Assembly (NCBI GenBank): GCA_034401795.1
Contig: CM067373.1
Location: 90,416,996-90,480,995 of the forward strand
Direction of reading: 5' to 3'
From: Chaetoderma sp. LZ-2023a
Taxonomy: Eukaryota; Mollusca; Caudofoveata; Chaetodermatida; Chaetodermatidae
DNA: 64,000 bases
Shown: positions 1-12,161 of the stretch, in pieces
Layout of the letters: each line of letters begins with the position of its first letter
Position numbering within the stretch: the first letter of the stretch is position 1
Position numbers and translations under genes: made by a program
The notes under the pieces: generated by a model
Databases searched by the model: none
Told to the model about the DNA's origin: nothing
The model's input: the letters and a program-made list of their open reading frames with translations, nothing else

Positions 1-1430
1 TATTCTGTAGGGACCTACCAGTTATCGATCAGGATTCAGAGGTGGCCCCATTAGAGGGGGCGTTCCACGATGAGAACACTGGCAGCAGGCTTGCCGCGCC
101 GGTTGTTCGTGGACAGATGTCGCTGGAGCCTGGTGCCTGCTTATCAGGCCAGGAGTATCCGCACCCCGCAGGTACCACTTCCTCCTATGGTACCTTTCGT
201 GGCCAGTCCGGCTTAGCATTCTTCACTGACCTGGAGTTTAATCTTCCTGGCCAGGAAGAAGAGGGTTATCTGTTGGGTTCTCCTTATGGCGCCGTGGCCA
301 TGGATATTGATGTACGTGCACCCATAGCGGGGAATACGGGTGACATTGTCCATGGTCTAGGACACAGAAGGTGGTCCGGGTTGGATCTGATGGCCAGTTT
401 TACTGCACACCTCGGCTTGCCGAGGGTGTAGCAGGTTCTGGCCAGGGCCGTGGTGTGGCGAATATTTCCCCACGCAATACCACGGCGCCTGCTCCTGCTC
501 CTGGTCAAGCCAGCCAGTTTAGCATGCCTGTTCTTTCAGGCCCACATGTTTTCTCTGGCTTGCCAGGCGTATCAGTTCCTCCAGCCACATACATGCCTGA
601 GATTGCTCAGGATGATGACGAAGGCCCTGGATCTTACTGTGGAGCAGTCCGCTAGCCAACAGGATCAGCGCCCGTGCCTAGCAGGTAAGCCGACTATTAA
701 CGTTATACCATCTCTGCCGCTGGCGGAACATATTGTAGATATGTTTGCAGCAGCAGGGACATCCATCAAGGCGCATGGACATCTCGCGAAGGCCCCTCGC
801 GAGGTGGCTAAATGTTGCCGCATTGTACCTGATCAATATCAGAAGTACGGTGTCGTGCCTAAGCCTAGCACAGATGACCGTGCTGCGCTAGGTGAAGACA
901 TGTGGCCAGGCTCCCGGTCTGACACAGAAGTGCTGTGCTTGAGCGCTTTGTACTCAGCAAACACCCGGTGACTGTCCAGAGAGCCATCAAGGTTAGAATC
1001 AACCTGGCTCTGGACTGTTTAACCCGGTCTATGACCAGGAGTGTCCGGGCGCGGCACACGTTTGCCCTAGACAACTTGTGCCCATCCCAGGACCTGTATA
1101 ATAGGCTGCTGCGTATGCCTATGACAGGTCCTCATCTGTTTGGAGGTGAGGGATGTAAGCACCTCCAGGAGACGGTCACCCTGGTCAATAACCAGAGGGC
1201 GTTGCGCAAGCAATTTGAAGTGCCCCGTTTGCGCAGCTCCCCCTGCATATCATGCCCTGCAGGCTCGAGGCGCCATGGCCAGGTCAGAGGCCAGCCAGCA
1301 GCGCAGCGCCAGCCATGGCTGCGTGTGCTTCGACCAGCAGTGAAGGGGGATGCAGGCTCTTCCGGCGCAGCCAGCCAGACGGCCGCCCGCGCACTCAGGT
1401 GCGCGTGAGGATCTGGTCAGGGTAATCGTA
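1..1430 (+). pseudogene. DIRS copy 1 gag-like ORF remnant
   Basis: The frame runs over several broken pieces that match the gag of copies 2-6, including the block reading LALDCLTRSMTRSVRARHTF (about 1003-1062) and the GPHLFGGEGCKHLQETV block (about 1128-1180). The 5' end lies outside the window. A deletion near 950-965 removes the ANTALRDAEESGR stretch present in other copies. It cannot encode a full protein. Confidence 0.8.
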
Positions 1431-3565
1431 CCTGAAGGGTCGGTTATCATGGTGAGATCCACTCCAATACTTCTGGCCCAGAAGACAGTGCCACTCTTGC
1501 ACTTCTTATGTCCACCTCTCTCCCTAGGTGGTCCAGTGGAAAGGCTGTCTGGCCCTCCACAAGCAAGAGTGGGAACGGTTGGCTCAGGACCATTTAGTCT
1601 TGCGATGGCCTTCAGTCGGGTATAATCCTGATTGGATAACAGGCCCACCATCGCGGCTGTCTCAGGTGCCAGTCTGGACTCAAATACCAAGAGATCCAGA
1701 TCAATGGTTATGTATGGAGGAGGAAATAAATTCCCTCATACAAAAAAGAGCAATTCAACCGGCACAAAGTTGCGTGGGCTTCTTTCTATTCAACTGTGTC
1801 CCTAGTAACAAAGAGCACTGGAGGGTGGAGACCAATTCTCAACCTCAAGCCATTGAACAAGTTCATAGTCACACCCAGTTTCAAAATGGAGACAGTGAAA
1901 ATGATGTTGGCAGGGTTGGAGAAGGGAATGTGGACGGTGTTAATAGACTTAAGGGATGCTTATTTCCACATTCCAATGGCGAGGAGGTTTCGTCGGTTCC
2001 TGAGGTTCGCATTCCAGGGCAGACAGTGGGAATTCATGGGTTTTACCCGTCGGTATTTCAATGGCTCTTCGGGTTTTCACCAGAGTGGTTCTTGCGATAA
2101 CAGCATACCTTCGCAGAAGAAACATAGCAAGCCACATGTACATAGACGACTGGAACACAATCAGGATAGCCTATCAGCAAATCTGGAGATAGTTTTGAAA
2201 ACTCTCACAGACTTAAGCTGGATAAGCAACTTTCAAAAATCAGAGCTGACTCCATCCCAGAATTTTGTTTACCTGGGAATGTTCTTCGATCTAGAGATAG
2301 GATATGTTTATCCTACTGAGGAGAGAGTACAAGCGCTCATCTCATTGATACAGTCAGTGTGCAACAGTCGTCATGTGCTGGCATGGGTTTACTTGAGAAT
2401 GCTGGGGTTGATGGTTTCTCTGGAACCAGTCATTCCTCAGGTGGCCCATCCAGTTATTTCTCAATGGACACAGAGTACAGGATCACTGGACTCGAACGTG
2501 TCAGTACTGGATCCTCTGAATCATCACCTTCAATGGTGGATGAAGAGAGAAAATCTCTTGGTGGGCGTGATGCTCCCCCTCCCCCACCCTCAGATAATGA
2601 TGTATACAGTTGTATCGATGGAGAGATGGGGAGCTTGCCTGGAAGAAGCCATAATATCAGGGCTTTGGAATCTGGGTCAGTCACAAGAACAAATCAATCT
2701 ACTGGAATTACGAGCAGTAATACTGGGCCTGGAACATTTCATAGAGAAAGTTCAGGGCAAGATTGTTCTAGTTCAATCAGACAACTCAACAGTAGTGACT
2801 TACATATACCGGCAGGTTGGAACGAAATCACCCAGACTATATGATGACATGAAAATTGCTTTGATGGTACCTGGATCTCAGGATCACCTTGAAAGCTGTT
2901 CATATTCTGGGAAGGTTAAATCTGCTAGCAGACTCATTGAGTCGAAGCATGAGTGTTTTACCTACGGAATGGCCACTAAATCAATGTGTTGTGGATTGTC
3001 TGTTCAACCACTGGGGGAAACCCAACATGGATTTATTCACAACGAAGAGGCATGCGAAGATGACGACGTATGTATCTCCGATTCTAGATCCGAGCGCTAT
3101 TGCAACAGATGTGCTAGCTATCAGCTGGGTGGAAATGTATGCATACACATTCCCTCCAGCAATCCTGATTCCAAAATTTCTTCAGAAAATCGGACAGGAG
3201 GGGTGCCAAGTGCTTCTGATCGCACCAAATTGGCCATGGCGATCATGGTATATGGATCTGTTGGACCTTGTGGTCTGCAATCTGGTTCCTCTGCCTCTGA
3301 TGGACAATATTATCTTCCAGGGCAAGGCCCTTCACAACAATCCATCAACGTTCAGATTGACTGTGTGGATGTTGTCAAGGAATCAAGAATTAAGAAGCAC
3401 TTTTCTGAGCAAGCAGCCATGTTTATGGCAAGAGCCAGAAGGGGGGTGGGGGGGGGGGGGGGGTGGGGGGGTCAAGCTCCAGAGCATATAACTATAAAAT
3501 CAACAGATTTGCAGAATGCTGCTCAAACAGAGATGTTAATCAAATGGAAGCATCTATTCAGGTAG
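1430..3565 (+). pseudogene. DIRS copy 1 RT/RNase H remnant
   Basis: The RT core is recognisable: GGWRPILNLKPLNKFI near 1820, an LRDAYFHIP block near 1945, and a YIDD-like box (MYIDDW) near 2140. RNase H traces follow (LLELRAVILGLEHF, QSDNSTVVTYI). The reading frame jumps repeatedly into the overlapping recombinase frame and back, which marks several indels. The canonical PFGISTAPRVFT block is disrupted. Not functional. Confidence 0.8.
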
Positions 3566-4400
3566 TAGCTGATCTCCTCTGTCACCTGTATGATGCCTAT
3601 ATCCTCAAGCCTAACTATATTGCTGGCTATAAGTCAGCATTAATGTCAGTTATCCGTTGCTTGGCTAATAGGGGAAGTGATGAAGTAAGTACATCAAATA
3701 CTTTAATTAAAGGCATGGGCAATCTAAGACCAAGGAATCCCCCTGTGATTCCATCTTGTAGTTTAACTCTAGTGCTTCAGGTATTAGCTGATAAGCCGTT
3801 TGAACCATTAAGTTCCATTTCTATGAAAATGTTGACACTTAAAACTGAATTTTTGCTGCAGCCTCGGCAATGCGAAGAAGCAAAATTCATGCCTTATCAG
3901 CCGAGGCAGACCATTATGTGGTTACAGGGGAAGGCCTTAGCCTCTACCTAGGATTAATTTCATGGCTAAAAACCAGTCTTTGAAATATCCAGGTCAAACA
4001 ATATTTTTACCAGGTTTCACTAGATGTGATCCCAATTCAAAAGCATGGTGTCCAGTCCGTGCATTAAACAGGTACAAACAACGTATCCAGGAATGGCGGA
4101 CGGACCCAACAGCGATTATGTTTGTCATATATTGAACCCCATGGTAGGGCTTCCAAGGACACCATTTCCAGGTGGATTGTAGAGTGTATTCAATTTTGTC
4201 ATAACTCTGCCGCAGATAAACAAGTTGACTTAGCCAAGGCTCACAGTGTTCGTGGTGTAGTGGCTTCCACCGCCCTGTTTAATGGGGTCCCTGTAGACGA
4301 CATTATATCAGTAGCCCAGTGGCACTGTGAGTCAAGTTTAACCGACCATAACTGCCATGACACCTCGAATCCTCTTGCCTTATCGATTTTGAAAAAATAA
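3370..4400 (+). pseudogene. DIRS copy 1 tyrosine recombinase remnant
   Basis: It matches the YR of the other copies from the FSEQAAMFMARARRG start through to the terminal NPLALSILKK. The H-x-x-R box survives (KAHSVRGVVAST near 4240-4270). The nucleophile region reads SLTDHNCHDT where intact copies have FTDHYLRD, so the catalytic tyrosine is replaced by asparagine. The first catalytic-arginine region near 3860-3880 is frameshifted. Inactive. Confidence 0.8.
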
Positions 4401-4964
4401 TTTAGGTATACATACTTTGATGGGATTTTCTCACTTTTTATCACAATTTATCAATGGAACACAACCACTTGTCAGAACTGCATCAGACTTCACCAATGTG
4501 GCATTGATAACAGCAACAAGCAATTCACAAGGTCAGTCTTGTCTATGTGTTGTTCATTGTTGATTGTATTTGTCACGTGACCCTTTGTTTCTAATATGGT
4601 GATGGTACGTGTTTTATGTGGTTCATTCTTGAGAGTATACAAAATTGGAGCGCATTTCGTCTTATGTCCTATAGTACATGGCACATCGTAAAGAGCGTAT
4701 GAGACATTGAGGTCATTCTACCTTCCTCCCAAGAAAAGGTGGGTGGGGGGAGGCTGTGTTATCCGATGCTCAAGTCATTCCCTGGTTGTGTTTTTACACA
4801 ATTTCAGAAGTTTAGTGCCTTAAACGCAGACATGCGCATAGCGAAGAGCTGGTCTTTTTACCTTGCCTTCCTCCCGCCGAATTCACTTACAAATTTTGGC
4901 AATATCAAAGAGTGTTAGGGAGGTTAGTATACTCTTGAAGTGAAATATATGAAATCACGGATTT

Positions 4965-5866
4965 TAGAGCTGGGCAGTATGACTGTAGTACCGTGAAGAC
5001 CGTGGTATACCATGTACCGATACCGTGACCATTTACATTTCCAAATACCGTAAATACTGTCCATAATGTTTGAGCAATATTTGAGAGATGGATCCATAAA
5101 ATCTGACTTGACCAAAGGTAAATAGGTGCTAATAGTGCCAAAAATACAGGCATCCCTAACTATTAGCTTGAGGTGAAAGGGTCATCGTAAAAACAAACAT
5201 CAAGACGTCAATTACAAAATAATGACAGGCAGAATTGTATGTCAAACGTCTTGAAAGTCTCACGGGAAGATTGCTTTATTTAAAACATCTAAACTCATTC
5301 TCTGGCCGTCCGCCAGTAGTAATTACACTATATATATTCCCTATTCCCATTTCTATTATTTGTAATTTATTGCTCCAAGCATTTTGTCACCGAACAAACA
5401 CGCTAGAATAACAAAATAACATACAATCTGCGTGCTATTCAAACACAACAGCAATCTTGCAAAGATGTATCGGATTGGTTGTTCATGAACTAGGCCGTGG
5501 GAAAATACATTACTATACTGGTTTGTTTTAAGAAATGTCTTTAAGGATTAAATCCAGTTTAAGTAACGGCACCTAAAAATTATAGTGATTTAGTTTTTGC
5601 AATTCATTTTTCAACTGGCTACACGTCGGAAGTTCACGGAAATAGCTTTTTACACGCATTGTTCACGTGAAGCATGGCGAGTAACGAGTCTGCACATCGA
5701 GTACTCGGTAATTATCAGAAGCTTTGGAATCGGCTATGTTCAATGTCGTGGAAGTGAAAATGAAATGAAAAAAAATGGTTCTAATTTCGTGGCATGCCTC
5801 AACCTCAGATGACGGTATACCATGGTACCGATACCGTCATGTAAATGTCAATACTGCCCAGCTCTA
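4965..5866. mobile_element. hAT-like non-autonomous DNA element inside DIRS copy 1
   Basis: The 902 bp insert has perfect 16 bp terminal inverted repeats (TAGAGCTGGGCAGTAT on the left, its complement on the right). It is flanked by an 8 bp target duplication with one mismatch (acggattt 4957-4964, atggattt 5867-5874). Subterminal copies of a GGTATACCATG...ACCGATACCGT motif lie just inside both ends. TIRs of the form YAGRGCTGGGC with 8 bp duplications are typical of hAT elements. No transposase ORF is visible, so it is a MITE or deletion derivative. It interrupts the DIRS ICR exactly, so it is younger than copy 1. Confidence 0.88.
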
Positions 5867-5874
5867 ATGGATTT

Positions 5875-6188
5875 CTTCTTACCCGAGAGAATTGATACTT
5901 ACCTCCCTAACACGGGCCCATCCTTTCCGCCCCGCAGAGGTTCGGTCAGGCTTTCTTAGTTGCATTGTTTCAGCCAATAAGTTATTTAGAGGAAGTGCTA
6001 GTCTGCGCATGCGCGAGTTTGAGACTGGCATCTGCTGGACTGTCGCCTGACTACCTGCCCAGTTGGGACACCGTACTTTTTTAATCTGAGTGTTTATTTA
6101 GTGAAAGGCGATATTTGGGAATATCAAAGAGAGTTATGGAGGTAAGTATCAACTCTCTCATGGAAAAAGAAATCCATGATTTCGTTTA
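5875..6188 (+). repeat. Right part of ICR and right ITR of DIRS copy 1
   Basis: The stretch after the hAT insert continues the ICR (gagagaattgatacttacc) and then the right inverted terminal repeat, including the tgcgcatgcgcg core near 6006 and the end caactctctcatgg...cgttta. It is diverged from the younger copies but collinear with them. Confidence 0.8.
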
Positions 6189-6560
6189 TTACATTTCAAT
6201 GTTAAGTTTTTAGGTTTAGCAACTCCTATCATGTTATATTTCGGGATTGCTTAACCCTAATAGAACTCAATTTGGGTACATGGTTGCTTATACCACGAGT
6301 ATACAGGATGGTGACATGGAGGTCACCAAGTCAAAAGTCAAGGTCATTCTAAATTTTAATATTGCCATTTGACCTCTGCTTTTTCAAGCTTAAGTTTTTT
6401 CCATTCAGCAAATCATTTATATTTCAGGATTGGTTAATCCTATTGGAACTAAGCTTGAATACATTGTTACCTATAATGTTAGGAGACAGCATGATAACAT
6501 GGAGGTTACAAGGTCAAAGGTCAATGCCACTGTGACAAACAGCAGACAGGCGAGACATTT
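6189..6560. repeat. Degenerate ~183 bp tandem duplication next to DIRS copy 1
   Basis: Two diverged units can be aligned: tatatttcgggattgctta near 6233 with tatatttcaggattggtta near 6418, and acatggaggtcaccaagtca near 6315 with acatggaggttacaaggtca near 6498. There is no coding potential. Copy 1 ends directly against it. Confidence 0.6.
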
Positions 6561-6651
6561 AATTCCGCTGAATTCTTGTTTAACAAATACAGTTGTTTGA
6601 ATTGTGTAAGATTATTCTAGAGTCTCTGATTTATGGAATATAGTTAGCCCT

Positions 6652-6883
6652 TTAACCCTCAAATTTATTGAAGAACATTTAAATTTTCTCATAGAAAATG
6701 TCCATTTGCAGACCAAGAGAAAACTGTTTTTGAAAATTTACCAGTGGAATTACTGGCTCGATTATCGAGCCAGTCATTCCAGTGGTAAATATTTTAAAAT
6801 ATCCTTCTTTTGGTCTGCACATGGACATTTCTCAAGACCACTGCAGAAGCCTTTTTTTGCTGATATGAGTATTAAAGGGTTAA
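6652..6883. repeat. Palindromic MITE, TTAA-flanked (family A)
   Basis: The element begins TTAACCCT and ends AGGGTTAA, and it is nearly a complete palindrome folding around ACTGGCTCG-ATTA-TCGAGCCAGT. A TTAA target and CCCT terminus resemble piggyBac-type ends. No ORF is credible. The same family recurs near 23395, 23706, 27156, 57757 and 62755. Confidence 0.75.
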
Positions 6884-6999
6884 CATCTGTACATCTTCGT
6901 TTCTAACCTGTAGCATAAGCCTGACTGGATTGTGTTCCATTTTGACAAGTGAGGAAGACTACCTAATTCACCTTTCCAGAGTATCCATCCATCATCAGA

Positions 7000-7400
7000 C
7001 CTCGTATGACATCATAATCAGCTCAGTTGGTGCATGATGACATCATAATCATTACGTCACAAAGGGTTCCAAATAGACCGTCATCAAATCTCAAATGGTC
7101 CGACATGTATGAATTGTGTGTCTTTGTAATTCTTTGCTATTTAATAAACATGCTGTTGAATATTTTGAAACTAATCTGACAGCAACAGCACCCAGTCAAA
7201 TTAGTTTCAAAATATCCAACAGCTTACCTGTGTAGTTTTTTTGGAAATTGATAGTCATGGTGTTCAGAGATCGATCGATCGATCGATTCCAACACAAGCG
7301 AGGTGTGGTTGAAGCTTAGCTAGAGATGGGTGGGACATGGCTAAAACGGGAAAGGTCCATTAGGGGTTAATAAGTGTAATCTTATTCTGTGTTATGCGGA
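7000..7400. repeat. Interspersed repeat family B with internal inverted repeat
   Basis: It contains the arms gttgaatattttgaaactaa (from about 7153) and its near-complement ttagtttcaaaatatccaac (from about 7201), then a GATC run (gatcgatcgatcgatc near 7270) and a block beginning ccaacacaagcgaggtgtgg. The same order of blocks recurs near 58400-58750 and 60880-61170, and inverted around DIRS copy 3. There are no ORFs. Confidence 0.65.
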
Positions 7401-7547
7401 ATAGATGAATCCATCTCTAGCAATGTCCTGCCCAATTCTAGCTAAGACCTGCCCACTTTTTACATGTGCTGAAGTGAATTTAAATTTAAATTTTGAAACT
7501 TGAATTCCAAGAATATAAATTTCAAGGTAACAGAACAGGTAATATGT

Positions 7548-7640
7548 TGAATATTTTGCAACTAATTTGACTGGTTTATGTTACTGCTTATGGCAGCAAC
7601 AGCTCTCAGTCAAATTAGTTTCAAAATATTAAACACAATG
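7548..7640. repeat. Family B inverted-repeat core, second copy
   Basis: The arms gttgaatattttgcaactaa and ttagtttcaaaatattaaac form a hairpin around a loop containing gcagcaacagctctcagtc. It is a diverged copy of the core at 7153-7220. Confidence 0.6.
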
Positions 7641-7798
7641 TTTATTAAATTGTAAATTTCATCTAAAAATCATATAATCCATGCACCATCATGACAGACT
7701 TCAATTTTTATGATGGAGCTACGTCATTTTGATTATGACATCAGCTAACTTGATGTATTATATTATAGATACTTGAGTGACAGCTTCCCTCAATTGTT

Positions 7799-7799
<1 letters not shown>

Positions 7800-7859
<60 letters not shown>

Positions 7860-7947
7860 TCCCACCTCCCCACCCCCTCTCTCTCTCTCTCTCTCTTTCT
7901 CTTTCACTGCCCGGCCCACTCACTCTCCCCCTTCCTACCTCCCTGCT

Positions 7948-8014
<67 letters not shown>

Positions 8015-8115
8015 ACTGTCCATCCCTCTCACTTTCCCACCCTCTCTCCCCTCCATCCCTAACTCTCCAACTCTCTCCCCCCCACCCTTCTCTCTCTGTG
8101 TGTGTGTTGTAATAT
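7800..8115. repeat. (CT)n microsatellite cluster
   Basis: Long CT runs lie at 7800-7852, 7879-7897 and 7950-8010, with C-rich interruptions. Both strands give spurious Ser-Leu or Arg-Glu reading frames that are not genes. Confidence 0.95.
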
Positions 8116-8432
8116 TTAAGGTGTTTATATGCTAGTTCCGAATGCTAGGGTCTAGACTCACGCCTGGCCTTTATGGTTTCTGTTGAATTCTTGTGAATTC
8201 TTGTGACGTCGGTTTGTGCATTAGCTTGTGCCTCTCTGTGTGTGTATTGCTCGTTGTCTCTCGATTTTGTCTCATGTTGCTGTTCTTGTCCATGGCTTTT
8301 CTGTTGCTCCTCATGCTTGGGCGTGGGGGATGGGGAGGGCCTAACCTGGACCTAACGGGGGTGGGGAAGGGATGGAGTAGGTGCTGGGTCAGGGGGGGGA
8401 GGGGGAACACCTTCTCTCTCTCTCTCTTTGGA
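8116..8432. other. Non-coding stretch
   Basis: There are G-rich segments near 8325-8405 and a short CT run at 8412-8428. No gene, RNA or recognisable element is visible. Confidence 0.5.
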
Positions 8433-8434
8433 CA

Positions 8435-9126
<692 letters not shown>

Positions 9127-9129
9127 ACG

Positions 9130-9731
9130 GTTTTACCGTAACTGTGGGGACATCACTTTTTTCTCTCATTTTTTAATTTTCATTTCCTTCGTGTTTCTGT
9201 GTGCGTTGGCAAAATAAAAAATACTTCTAAGATGGATAGCGATTATTACCATTAACTAAAAAAAGTGAGAGAACACTGTGGGGACGGTCCCCACACAGAG
9301 CGGGGACCTAGTGAGAGAGTCCCCACAAATGTGAGAAACAGTGTGGGGACATACTCTTTGGTTGACAGCTCATGCATTAGCAGCAGTATGTGGATGGGAG
9401 ATTACACCGCCGCCTAGTCTGTGCACGTGAGTGTTTATCACATCACGTGTTCGTATGCCTCGCGCAATATATTTTTTACATGAGAGTGTGAGATAATTTT
9501 GTGGGGACATTTCAATGTGAGAGAAGGTGAGAGAAATGAAAAAACGTAAAAAAATTGAAAAACATGAAACGTGGGGACACAAATTCTAAATATATTTTTT
9601 GGACGTTTCACGCTTTTGCCGATCGTTTGAGCGACCGTAATTGTGGGGACAGGGCATTGTCCCCACAACCCGAGCATGTCCCCAGAGTGTAGGGTCTAGA
9701 CGTGAAAATGTCCCCGGAATTACGGTAAAAC
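9130..9731. mobile_element. GTGGGGAC-rich inverted-repeat element, copy 2 (family C)
   Basis: It is collinear with 8435-9011 in the same orientation, with scattered substitutions and one extra block (acgtggggacacaaattcta near 9570). It has the same gttttaccgtaa...ttacggtaaaac ends and is again followed by a CT run (9736-9776). Confidence 0.75.
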
Positions 9732-9733
9732 AA

Positions 9734-9735
<2 letters not shown>

Positions 9736-9781
<46 letters not shown>

Positions 9782-9812
9782 TCCCCCCTCCCTCCCTCCC
9801 TCCCTCTCTCTG
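9736..9812. repeat. CT-rich microsatellite
   Basis: A CT run is followed by a ccctccct run at the right flank of the second family C element. Confidence 0.9.
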
Positions 9813-10089
9813 AATAGCTTGATAGATCATTTGCAAGGAAACCTTGATTAACACATAATTGCTCAGTTATTATTCTGACATTTATTAAGTAGATGAGGGT
9901 TTTCTTTTTCCATCCATGTACCCCTGTGTCCATGTGTTAGTGTGCCAATCCTGACGTAACCCTTTAACACTAAAGTTGGCCAAAATGGCTTAAATATTGG
10001 TCTTTGGAAATGACCAAGAGAAGACTATTTTTTTTAATTTCCATTATCACACTACCTTTTTAATCGCCCCCCCTCCCCGGGTCTGGAAG
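9813..10089. other. Non-coding stretch with partial family A trace
   Basis: Around 9959-10030 there is a half-copy resembling the family A MITE (ccctttaacactaaag, then ggtctttggaaatgaccaag). Nothing else is recognised. Confidence 0.4.
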
Positions 10090-11062
10090 ATGGGGGGATA
10101 TAGCAATCAGCATGTCTGTCTGTCCGTCCATCCGTCTGTCCCTGTCTTGTCAACGCAACTTCTCCTAGAGGTCTCAATGGATTAACATAAAATTGCATCC
10201 ACATTATCAGTATCATGTGCAGATGTGCATGTGCTTTTTTCGCGTCCAAAATATTGTTCATTCCATAGTTATCCCCCTTTATATATCTTAAAGCTGATAC
10301 ATCAACTGCATTGCCAATCATTTCTTGTCAACGCAACTCCTCCTAGTCTCAATGGGTTAACTTAAAATTTTGTCAACATTATCAGTATCATTTGCAGATG
10401 TGCATGTGCTTTTTTTGCGACCAAAAAATTGGTTATTACAGAGTTATCCCCCTTTAAATATCTTAACACCGATGCATAAACTGCATTGCCAATAATTTTT
10501 TGTCAATGAAACTCCTCCGAAAGTTTAGCTCCGATTCTTTTGAAAATTGGTACGTGTTATCATTACCACGTGTACATGTGCATGTGCTATCCATGTACCT
10601 GTATGTCCATCCGTCTGTCCAAAATGTATGTATGTTCGTCTGTCAGTCCATCCATCTCTGACAATCATTTCTTGTCAACACAGGTCCTCCTAGAGGTCTC
10701 AATGGATTAACTTTAAATTTTGTCTACATTATCAGTATCATGTGCAGATGTGCATGTGCTTTTTCCCGGCTGAAAAATTGTTCATTACAGAGTTATCCCT
10801 CTTTAAATATCTTAAAGCTGATACATGAACTGCATTGTCAATCATTTCTTGTCAACGCATTACCACATGTAGGTGTGCATGTACTATCCATGTACCTGTA
10901 TGTCCATCTCTCTGTCCGAAATGTATGTATGTCCGTCTGTCAGTCCATCCATCTCTGACAATCATTTCTTGTCAACGCAGGTCCTCCTAGAGGTCTCAAT
11001 GGATTAACTTTAAATTATGTGTACATTATCAGTATCATGTGCAGATGTGCATGTGCTTTTTT
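10090..11062. repeat. Degenerate ~175 bp satellite array, left part
   Basis: The landmarks cttgtcaacgcaactcctcc, tatcagtatcatgtgcagat, gtgcatgtgctttttt and gagttatccccctttaaata repeat in order roughly every 175 bp (near 10147, 10323, 10499 and 10672), with variant units carrying tccatccatctctgacaatc. DIRS copy 2 is inserted in one unit, and the array resumes at 18105. Confidence 0.85.
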
Positions 11063-11248
11063 CACATCAAGAGTATACTTACCTCCCTAATACTTTTGAT
11101 ATTGCTAAATATTGGCTTTCACTCAATAAACACTCAGATTAAAACAGTTAGGTGCCCCTACTGGGCAGGGAGTCAGAGCATAGTCTGGCGGATGCCAGCC
11201 CCACCACCGCGCATGCGCAGACTAGCACTTCCTCTTTGCTAATTTATT
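11063..11248. repeat. Left ITR of DIRS copy 2
   Basis: From tacttacctccctaatactt through the tgcgcatgcgca core to ttattggcagag, the sequence is the inverse complement of about 17890-18055. The outermost ~11 bases (cacatcaagag) have no partner in the right ITR but are matched in the ICR. Confidence 0.9.
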
Positions 11249-11597
11249 GGCAGAGAGTCTACACATGCTTTTGTGCTAGTGCTTTTTGTGGCTCAATTCT
11301 AAGTGTTTTTGTGAAAGTTCAGAAGTGTTTATCCCTGATAAAGATGGCAGGAAGAGTGACTTCGCCAGAGGAGGGCCCAGGACCTTTAAATCAGGTGACT
11401 TCTAGTAAAATTAGCGAGCTTTGTCCCGTTGTAATGTGTTTCCGGGACTCGCGCTAAACGTGATAAGCGCCTTGTTTAGTTGGTTTATTTCAACTAGGTG
11501 CTATATAAGACTAATCTCTCTTTGTGTTTATGTCCACAGGTCTGTGTGAAGAAATATAATGGACATCACATCAGCAGAGGGTTTGTGTCTCTCCACC

Positions 11598-11657
11598 ATG
11601 GTTCCATTTCCTACTAATACTGTTAGGTTATCTAACCAAAAATTCTATGTCCAGTGA
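11598..11657 (+). CDS. Short leader ORF (19 aa) of DIRS copy 2
   Basis: An ATG in a strong context (ctccaccATGG) opens a 19-codon frame beginning MVPFPTNTVRLSNQ and ending at TGA. The same frame is kept in copies 3 (29102), 4 (38701, 20 codons) and 6 (51261, 20 codons). It could be an upstream ORF or the start of a spliced gag. An acceptor-like tract (ctttttcag) lies before the gag Cys-rich region at 12162. Its function is unknown. Confidence 0.35.
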   Translation: MVPFPTNTVRLSNQKFYVQ

Positions 11658-12161
11658 GTTGGAGGCCTATTATAAAGGTCTTCTCACTTTGCCCTCTTGA
11701 TCCAATTCCTTCCCCTAGAGGTGGAGAGAGTTAAGAGGCGTTCAGTTGGTGGTGTGCTCCAGTTCATCAGGTTGGATGGTTTGTCTAGACAAGGTGTCAG
11801 GTATCTAATTATTGATATGAGGTGATGTTAATTATTTAGAGGAAAGGGAGATAATTAACAGTATTTGCCATTGTTATCAGTATATATCTGATGGTTGTGT
11901 AGTCGAAATGTCCATTCTGCACATGTTCTGGTTAGAGATACAATTCGTCCTTGCACTGGGATGTTTGTTGGGGATCGATTTTTTCCTGTCATAGGATTAA
12001 TGACGTCATAATCAGCCTTGCTCTTTATTAACAATTAAAGTTGTCCGAAGCTGGTTTTCTGATAAATTATGATCTTTATGATCATTTTTCCTTCTCTTGA
12101 GTTGGTGAGTTTCTAAGCTTAACTAGATTTCTCATACTCCTCGTCCTTTGGCCTTTTTCAG

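Larger units (their letters stand above)
1..6188 (+). mobile_element. DIRS-type retrotransposon copy 1 (old, 5' cut by window)
   Basis: This is a decayed member of the same family as the other DIRS copies. The window opens inside gag, and the right end matches the family terminus (cgttta at 6183-6188). Gag, RT/RNase H and YR can all be followed but carry many stops, frameshifts and deletions, for example about 120 bp of gag lost near 955. A poly-G expansion lies at 3441-3470. The ICR (about 4905-5915) is split by a 902 bp hAT-like insertion. Divergence from copies 2-6 is spread over the whole length, so this is an older insertion. The end assignment rests on direct comparison with the other copies. 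Confidence 0.9.

Noticed and set aside
4490..5153. Minus-strand frames of 60-80 codons at the end of DIRS copy 1
   Set aside because: They cross the ICR and hAT-like insert boundaries and have no family match.
7741..8135. Ser-Leu and Arg-Glu repeat reading frames of 60-140 codons around 7.7-9.9 kb
   Set aside because: They are translations of (CT)n microsatellite and its flanks on both strands, with no composition or context typical of a gene.
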